A stretch of DNA of 64,000 bases, taken from contig OV884015.1 of the NCBI GenBank assembly GCA_930367205.1, positions 75,531,341 to 75,595,340 on the forward strand, given 5' to 3'. The translations under genes were made by a program, and so were the position numbers. Below, piece after piece: positions 57,032 through 64,000 of this stretch. The stretch is from Acanthosoma haemorrhoidale. Its lineage: Eukaryota; Arthropoda; Insecta; Hemiptera; Acanthosomatidae. Numbering within the stretch: the first letter of the stretch is position 1; each line of letters opens with the position of its first letter. Under the pieces are notes generated by a model. It was not told where the DNA came from and did no database searches. It saw only the letters and a list, made by a program, of their open reading frames with translations.

Positions 57032-60000
57032 ATGATTGGGCCGAAGGAGCTTTGCTTATGGCTCATTTTCGCTTATTACGTCAATACTGGCAACTGTGCA
57101 GTTTGCAAGGTAATACACTTTTATGTTTACTACTATACTGTTAACAACCCATGAGCATTTTGACATGAGAGTGGAATAATTCTCCTTCGTTCGACCAAAA
57201 AAAAAACCGATAATCGTAAAAATCAGTAATAACTCCAGCTTTTATCTTTGAACGTTTCTGGTTAATATGGCAGCTATGAAACGATAATCTATACGCGAAG
57301 AAAACAGATTATCAAATTGATTAACTCCATGTAGACTACATATATAAAATAGATGAGAATGATAGGGATGTCAATTGCTTATTCATGGATTGTAATAGCT
57401 AAACATAAATGTCATAAATAAACGATTTTGCACAATTCATTTTAAATGGATTGTAAAATACCTGCCATAAGTTTTGTCTAAAATCATTTATTGAGCTTAA
57501 GGTAGAGTAATTCGGCAAAATATACAATTTTTATTATGTTTCCATGAATTGATAGTGTTAACACTGCCTTAATATTTTTGTTTAAACATGCCCGCGGGGG
57601 CTTAGTAAATTTCACGAAAAGCTTTTGCTAAATAAACAAAGTTAGGTAAGTGTGCAATATCACACAGTTAAGAGTTCCGAAGATCTTGCTAATTACTCCC
57701 TCTTCATTGATTTCCCCATGCGCCAAAAATTGGTACTCATCTGAATATGAGAATTTGTCACCATAAATGTCTTTATATTTATTTGTAATTATACTCCACT
57801 AAACCCCCCAATGTATTATAAATATTGTTAATCTGTAAGTGGAGGTCTTTAATTTGCTAACCACCAAACTATACTTGATACAACTTATTTAGTAATTAAC
57901 TGATTAAGTAATTTTTTTATAGGATAACTTTTATTTTCAGCATTAAATGAAACTACCAAGCACAATATCTTTCCTCTAAAAATATCAAGTAGAGTTGTTA
58001 ACTCTCTGCTGATGACAGAGTTTTAATGACTTTGGGCAGTTACACTTTAGGCATAAATAAAAATAAAACATCCATTTTCCTGGAAAATTATTGCAGAGAA
58101 TTTTGATGGTTACATTTTCTAGTATTTTTTTGTTACATAGGTGTAAAAACTGATGACTAGACAATTTGACTAGTAAATATTTAATCGACCAATCTCTATC
58201 CTTTTGAACCTCTTCATAAGATTGTAACAATATTTCATAGGTTAAAATAAGAAACCTTTCTACTGCCCATATTGCATTGTTTATTTTGATTTATTTGATA
58301 TTTGGGACGAAGTTAGGTGTTATTGAAAACCTTGAAATAGTCTCGCAATTGAAACTAACCCACAACCAACAGAAGAAGAATAGAAATATTCACAGTAGTT
58401 TCAAAACTAATCAACACAACGATTGCCCATAGTCGTCTAGAGAAGAACAAAAACTTGACACTTGTAAGGATTTTACGAAAGCCTTTGACGTCATAGATCG
58501 GCCAATCCTTCTTTTTAATTAACTTTCTATAAAAGCACCATCCATGCATAAATATTTTAAGGGGAATTATAAAAATATTGGGTATTTTTAAAATTTTAAT
58601 TATTTTCCAAAGTATTTTTTTTTTCGCAACCAACTAATTGATTAGATGCGAATTGGCTCCATTCCTAATTACGATATGGCCTTCCCGCTTCGCTACTTAA
58701 AGTGCAATGTCAGATCTCGGCAGTTCTGTGTCGAAGTCACGAGTTTAATTATTTGCCAAATCGATCCTGACAAAAACAATATGATTTTGTTCTATTCCTG
58801 TAGTAGCAAGTTTTTGAATCAACTTTCTTGAGAGGGGTTTAAATAATGTTATTCAAATAGTCAATATCGCTTCATTAAACAAATATTTGTTTATTAGTTC
58901 GAACTATTTCAACCGAACAAAAAATCGTAAGGGGACACGGAACCAGGTTCGTCGTAATAGTAGCCACTAGTATAAAAAATATTACTATGTTATAAACTTA
59001 AATAACATTATAATAGTTGTGAAAAATAAATGTTTTTAATATAATTTATCATTAATTACAGAAAATCAAGGAAAACTGTCATGAAATTTGGTCGAATGGT
59101 TCACCAGACAATGACACTACATACTCAAACTACCGCAAGAACAGACCGGATGATAACGTTCACATAATCAACTGGCAATGGAGTTACTATTATCACGTAG
59201 GAAAGTGGAGTTTGTATTATAAAGAATGGCCAAGGAAAGGTAAAGTTAAAGGTAAAATATGAGTAGGCTAAAAGAAAAGGGGTATAAGTCAATCCCCTAC
59301 ACTGCCCAGATGATTCCAAATACAACTTTCATGTCCACGATCATAAACCTTCAGAATCGACGAAAAGCACCAGGAGGATCCACAACAGAATTTGTAACAT
59401 GCTCACTTGAAACACAATATAAAACTATAGCTACCGTAATAGGATCGAATTTCCAACTTAAACCCTACCCTCTTTCTAAATGAGAGACCCATCAAATATC
59501 ATACCATAGGACTATCATAATATCAAAACCTTGGGACCATTCTTGACCTAACCCATCGTTGAGAACTCCATATATTCGTACTTCCGATGTTAGGCAGTTG
59601 GCAATGTCTAGGTATTTGCTTGATTTTTACTCACGTCGATTACGGTTGCCCAATTAGTGAGGGTGTGTCATATGAGCTCGAAGCCAGACTCAAAAGACTG
59701 ATTGAAATTTTTTTTTCTCTTCTTCATGTTCCCATAAGATGCTGCTATTTCTTTAGTCTAGGCTGAAATTTTCATATTCCTCTAATATTACAGTCATTCT
59801 TCACTCCCATTGCATTCGTTCATGCACTTCGTATCTTTCCATTCCAGATAGATCTCTACTATCGTCATCCTTCTGACTGGAACCATTATAGTTTTTTAAT
59901 CACCTTCTGTCCGTGCAGTCGCCCTAATGCACTTAAGGTTCTAAGGCCCAACCAATATTAGAGCTTCGTAATCATACTTTAGGGATAGTAGTCCTAGAAT

Positions 60001-61518
60001 GAACGACAATTTATTATTATTATTTTATCTTCTTGGGAAATTCACATAAAACTACTACCGTGGATATATTACTAAGCTACTCAATGGTTTTGGACACACA
60101 GCTTTGCAAGCACCTCTGCATGTCATTTATCAAAACTATGTTTGTTTTACCCCTTTCCTTTTAACCTTATAATGCGTAATTAATATATATATATATATAT
60201 ATGAAATATATATATATATTTAATACAGCTTTATACTGACAATCGCCTAACAATTAGCTATTCAAACTGGTGGTTTTTTACTGACCGTCAAGAGGAAACA
60301 GATACTCGCCAAACTCGACTGGAAAGTTTTCAACGGAGTCCTCATCTGGACGTCAGTTTACCGGCAGCCCTTCGAGTACGCCTGGAACGCAAGCGTTTGC
60401 GGTTTGAATCTACCGATGGAGTTCGAAAGCACAAAAAGAGGGTGGCGATTTCAACTTGGTAAGCTCCAATAACTCTTTCTTAAAATATTCATTTGTAGTG
60501 GAAAGCATTAATGAGACATATTTTAGGTAGCATACTTCTAACTGGGAGCAAATCTGGAGTCTTACATCTCAACGGGACCGATCTACTCCAATTCGTAAGT
60601 GGTTTAAAACGTATTCCAAATAATTAAAACGTTATCGTTTGAAAGTTACTTAAGACGTTTCTCTTGTAAATGAAAAGGAGGAGGAATCAGATCTGTCCGC
60701 GCTTAGCAGGAAGAGAAGAGAAATTGACGAATTGTCCGATGAACAGAAGAAAACTGTCTGGAATAGAATAAAAGGTTACTTCAAAGAATTATACGACCAA
60801 GGTAATACGAACAGTTTCTTAAATAACATTCATTTAATAAATTTCAATGTGATGTAAAACTCGTAAAAAAGTAAAAAATTAGGATATTGCAAGTAGCGAG
60901 TAGTTCACTAGATGAGAATGAGTACCCACTGTCTTCGCCCTGGGCTTGGAAGAAAAAATAAATTAGCCAACAACAAAACAAAATATAAACAGTATGCAGA
61001 CTGGCATTTTTCTATTGGTCAAAATCTGAAGTTTTGGAACCGCTCTTGAATGCTTCATCAAATCTAGCTCATTTAACTTACGTGCAGATTGTTGTGTTAA
61101 ACAGATGTATTATATTGTATTAAAACCACGATATCTTTGTTAATCCTCAGTGAGCCTGAAAAAAATTAAACGATTATAATGTATGGAGGCATATGTGAGT
61201 ACCCTGTGTTCCCCGATTAATCAAAAGGCATTAAAAGTATGGCAGATTGTATTTTTTTTTCTAAAAAGAACTTTTTCGTCTATCTAATTAATTATGTTAT
61301 CGTTAACGCTATTCCTTTGCAATACAAAGTTATAATATCATTGTTTTATTTTTAGTTCGTTACGTTGCTCGTTCAGATACTAATTGTCTGTCTGTCAATA
61401 AACATCAACAGTTTAATAATTTTAATATATTTTTTTTTTAGGTGACAACGATCAAAGAAACTGGATGATAAGGATCAAGGACTGGTTTCTTGGATTTTTA
61501 GAGAGGGTCCTGACCTAA
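57032..61518 (+). CDS. Predicted secreted protein, six exons, about 241 residues
   Basis: Predicted coding exons are 57032-57109, 59062-59239, 60258-60458, 60527-60594, 60678-60801 and 61442-61518. All introns are GT-AG and phases agree throughout (0, 1, 1, 0, 1). The only weak site is the acceptor before exon 5, which lacks a pyrimidine tract. Residues 1-21 are a likely signal peptide (hydrophobic LCLWLIFAYYV). Four cysteines follow (22, 25, 32, 133). N-glycosylation sequons lie at N38, N43, N129 and N168. The region 60-130 is rich in aromatic residues (INWQWSYYYHVGKW). RKRR at 186-189 is a furin-type cleavage site. The remaining 52 residues contain two similar amphipathic motifs, WNRIKGYFKEL and WMIRIKDWFLGFL, one in each of the last two exons. 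Function is unknown; a processed peptide or secreted effector would fit. I do not recognise the family. Exons are too short for ordinary frame scans, but the joint agreement of promoter, splice phases, stop and poly(A) signal makes it convincing. Confidence 0.75.
60183..60221. repeat. AT microsatellite in intron 2
   Basis: Two (AT)n blocks separated by GAA lie shortly before exon 3 of the six-exon gene. They may complicate assembly or recognition of the acceptor at 60257. Confidence 0.85.
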
Positions 61519-61594
61519 GAGGTGACCACAGAAAAAAAAAATTGCAAAACAAGATTCGCCTCTGAAGAAATTTCGACAATGTAAATAACACTGA

Positions 61595-61600
61595 AATAAA
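61595..61600 (+). terminator. Polyadenylation signal of the six-exon gene
   Basis: AATAAA lies 76 bp after the stop codon at 61516-61518 and overlaps a second AATAAA at once. Normal position for cleavage and polyadenylation of a short 3' untranslated region. Confidence 0.7.
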
Positions 61601-61609
61601 TAAATTCGT

Positions 61610-63405
61610 TAACTACCGTCATTTAACTGATTCCTAGCATGACAGGAAAGTGATTCTGTATTTTTTTATTACCGCTGTTTACGGTTGATATTGAAGGCAT
61701 GACATTGAGACCTGAATCTGATAATCCTCCCTCCATTGTAGTTTCCTTCTCAATGACACAAATTAAGCACGACTCGGTATTTAGTACGTCAGGGGTACGA
61801 GAGTTGGAAACATGGGCTTGCCTGATCTACTGTCTGCTGTACTTCTTCTAACTTCGACAATTCGTCTGTCAACAGGATGCCAGGTGAAGATAATCATCGT
61901 ATATCATTCTATTAATAACACACAACATTTTTGCTGTATTTCAGATATCAAACAATCAAATAGTAATTCTATTTGATAAAAGAAAAAAATACGTATTAGT
62001 AAATTTAATGAATTAAATAATAATTTTGAACAACGTCTACATAAAAGTATGTGGTATACATTAAAATGGGTTTATAAATTATATGAATTACTAATAAATG
62101 AATTGATCCATTTTTTTATTTAAATATAAAAATCAGCGACCTAATCGAACGCTGAGTGAAACACTTACCAATTATTTATCAAGAAACGGGTTAAGAAAAT
62201 GATGAAAAGTTTATGTGGTCAATTTCCTAAATATGAATTACGCAACCATGTGTTGGTTCACAAGTGTCATTATTTCATTTCTTTCTTAAAATATGCCATA
62301 AAAAATTCTCTGTCGTTATATATTTTTTCCTAAATTCTAATTTATAAGTAGTTCAATAAAGACTTTATTCATAATTAGGAGTGATGATGATTATTTTATT
62401 ATGTAAATATTGGAAATAAATTTATTTGAAACTTGAGAAGTCTCGATGTACTTTGTTAGTTATAAGTTTCGAGGATTTTCTCTTGTAATAGCTCTTATTT
62501 TAATGTTTATGTAAACAATCATTATCAAGGGCTAATCACTCAGGAACGTAATAAATAAATGGATTTCAGGATAATTGAGCAAAAGACAAATTAAATAAAT
62601 GTCTCAATATACGTTCTGAACTACAAACACTCTAGAATGAATAATACATGTAATTATGAATAAATAAGCAGTGCACTTTATATTTCTTTTATTTCTAAAT
62701 ATCTGTTTTTCGTAATGGCTAGTGAAAAATAAAAATATTGACAGCCCCAGGATTTGAATCCAGTTGCTCCTTGTTTTTAGGAGGTCTCTTAAATTATGAA
62801 AACATGTCATTTATGATATTTTCCTAAGAATTATTCCAATGAAATGATTTTATAATTTTTTCCCAGGGTTTTTTTTTTAACAGCATTATTATAACTTCGT
62901 ACATGTTGTTGGGAATGAAGTAGGAAATGAGATTGTTACGCAAAACCGGTTGATGGAAAATAAACAGGTCCCAGTAGGTAAATGACAAGAAAAAAACTTC
63001 AGAAAAAAACTGTAGAAAAATAATTATACAAAATATTTATTTTTATTATTATTTTTTTTTCTTTGTTTTTGCAAGGGTGTACACATTACCTTGTCGGCAG
63101 AATTTCAGCAAATTTTTAATATACAAACTGTATACTACATTTTAGTTGTACTAGATTTCCACTTTAAGATAAGTATAAATTAGTTAGAAATAGTACATGC
63201 GTTAACAAAGGTTTCATTTATATTGGGCAGGTGAAGGTGATTTTTTGAAAAATGTTCCCTAATAGAATTTTATTAGGCCATACAGAACAAAATTTGGTTG
63301 CAGAGAATACAGTTTATTTTAATTGTGCCACTTGTTTCGACAAATTGTTAGTATTATTGTATACAGTTTTCAAATAAAATTCTTTTCTATCTACAACGTT
63401 TTTTT
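61610..63405. other. Unassigned stretch downstream of the six-exon gene
   Basis: AT-rich. A B-box-like motif (GGATTCAAATCC, minus strand) lies near 62750-62762, without a clear A box, so no tRNA or SINE is called. No gene supported. Confidence 0.4.
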
Positions 63406-63409
63406 TTTC

Positions 63410-63605
63410 TCAGAAAATCTTTTTATTGAAATGATATTACAATCTACCCTACTAGAGAGTAACTAATTGCGATCTAATTCATCCCGTGTTTCGTCGGGTA
63501 TATACAAACACACTCTACCCACGTGCCAACCAACAAGGCATGATAGCCACCTCCCTCGCATACGAAAGGAAAAGTTAGCAGATTGATTCCCCACGCTCCA
63601 CAATC
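63410..63605 (-). repeat. Jockey-like LINE 3' end fragment
   Basis: The reverse complement ends GGGTAGATTGTAATATCA followed by TTTCAATAAAAAG, as in the fragment at 17078-17165. Further inside it keeps CATGCCTTGTTGG- and CGAGGGAGGTGGC-like blocks matching 14020-14040. Diverged 5'-truncated copy. Confidence 0.6.
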
Positions 63606-64000
63606 AGTGAGGCAACCGAGCAAATTTATTCCCCTAAGAATAACAAAAAATACACTTGTAGGAGAACAATCTAGCCCATGGATACGCTTAGTAATAACAG
63701 ATAATTATGTTACAGATAAACAAAACAAAAATTGATAATTTCCCAACAAGTAACAGATCAAATATTGCAGGCAGAATCTTAATTCCATTGGGATAACTAC
63801 CTATCAACTTAATAGTTAGATAGTGGTGGATTGACAGATGGAGAAATCAATAAAAATTTAATTCTAAAACTGAGAGAGAATAAGAATGACGGGTGGATCA
63901 AGGTCTACACGAGTATGTAGGATTGTGTTAGAAAGAATCTGTGAGCAACGAGGTAGAGGTCGGATAAGCGAGATCTTGTGTTATGGGAACGGATGGTTTG
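63606..64000. other. Right end of window, nothing recognised
   Basis: No gene, exon or repeat could be supported in the last 400 bp. Confidence 0.4.

Noticed and set aside
60230..60460. Alternative open frame across exon 3 of the six-exon gene
   Set aside because: A second frame is open here, but no acceptor gives the needed phase without a stop, and it ends at a stop overlapping the donor. The chosen frame fits both neighbouring exons.
62730..62800. Possible tRNA or SINE from a B-box-like motif
   Set aside because: No acceptable A box at the expected distance and no cloverleaf.
1..64000. CRISPR arrays, bacterial operons or rRNA genes
   Set aside because: None seen. The only regularly spaced repeats are simple tandem arrays without unique spacers, and the gene structure is eukaryotic.

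Overview
The window looks like a piece of an AT-rich arthropod, most likely insect, nuclear genome. It has GT-AG introns, a TATA/initiator-type core promoter, long low-complexity AT tracts, and relics of almost every eukaryotic transposon class: Ty3/gypsy LTR, a non-autonomous LTR element, Jockey-like LINE, Penelope-like, mariner, and tRNA-derived SINE-like repeats. There are no bacterial-type operons, CRISPR arrays or rRNA genes. Most of the 64 kb is non-coding or decayed repeat.

Layout. 1.2-7.0 kb: one complete, apparently intact Ty3/gypsy element of CsRn1 type on the minus strand, with 662-bp LTRs differing at a single observed base, a 5-bp target duplication and one 1281-codon gag-pol frame. 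7.7-8.3 kb and 49.8-50.3 kb: two relics of one mariner family that share the same internal deletion. 12.5-17.2 kb: LINE and Penelope-type tails plus a minisatellite. 19.86-23.68 kb: a nested insertion, in which a 5'-truncated Jockey-like LINE carries a 12-bp target duplication and its AT tail was later invaded by a 3.0-kb non-autonomous LTR element that encodes only a coiled-coil Gag-like protein. 25-44 kb: mainly unassigned DNA with scattered LINE tails, two tRNA-headed SINE-like repeats, a 201-bp foldback and short tandem arrays. 44.4-44.9 kb: the first coding exon and GAGA-rich 5' region of a host gene on the minus strand, whose remaining exons I could not find. 45-48.3 kb: a cluster of retroelement tails, a LINE reverse-transcriptase relic and a Penelope-like relic. 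55.8-56.6 kb: a solo LTR distantly related to the intact gypsy element.

57.0-61.6 kb holds the most interesting host feature: a plus-strand gene of six exons (about 241 residues) with TATA box, initiator, consistent splice phases and a poly(A) signal. It is predicted to be secreted, with four N-glycosylation sequons, an RKRR processing site and a C-terminal 52-residue segment made of two similar amphipathic motifs. I do not recognise its family.

The mobile elements show at least two activity times: recent (gypsy element and non-autonomous LTR element, both with nearly identical LTRs) and old (mariner, Penelope, most LINE tails). The two host genes lie in the right-hand third and show no evident functional connection to each other.
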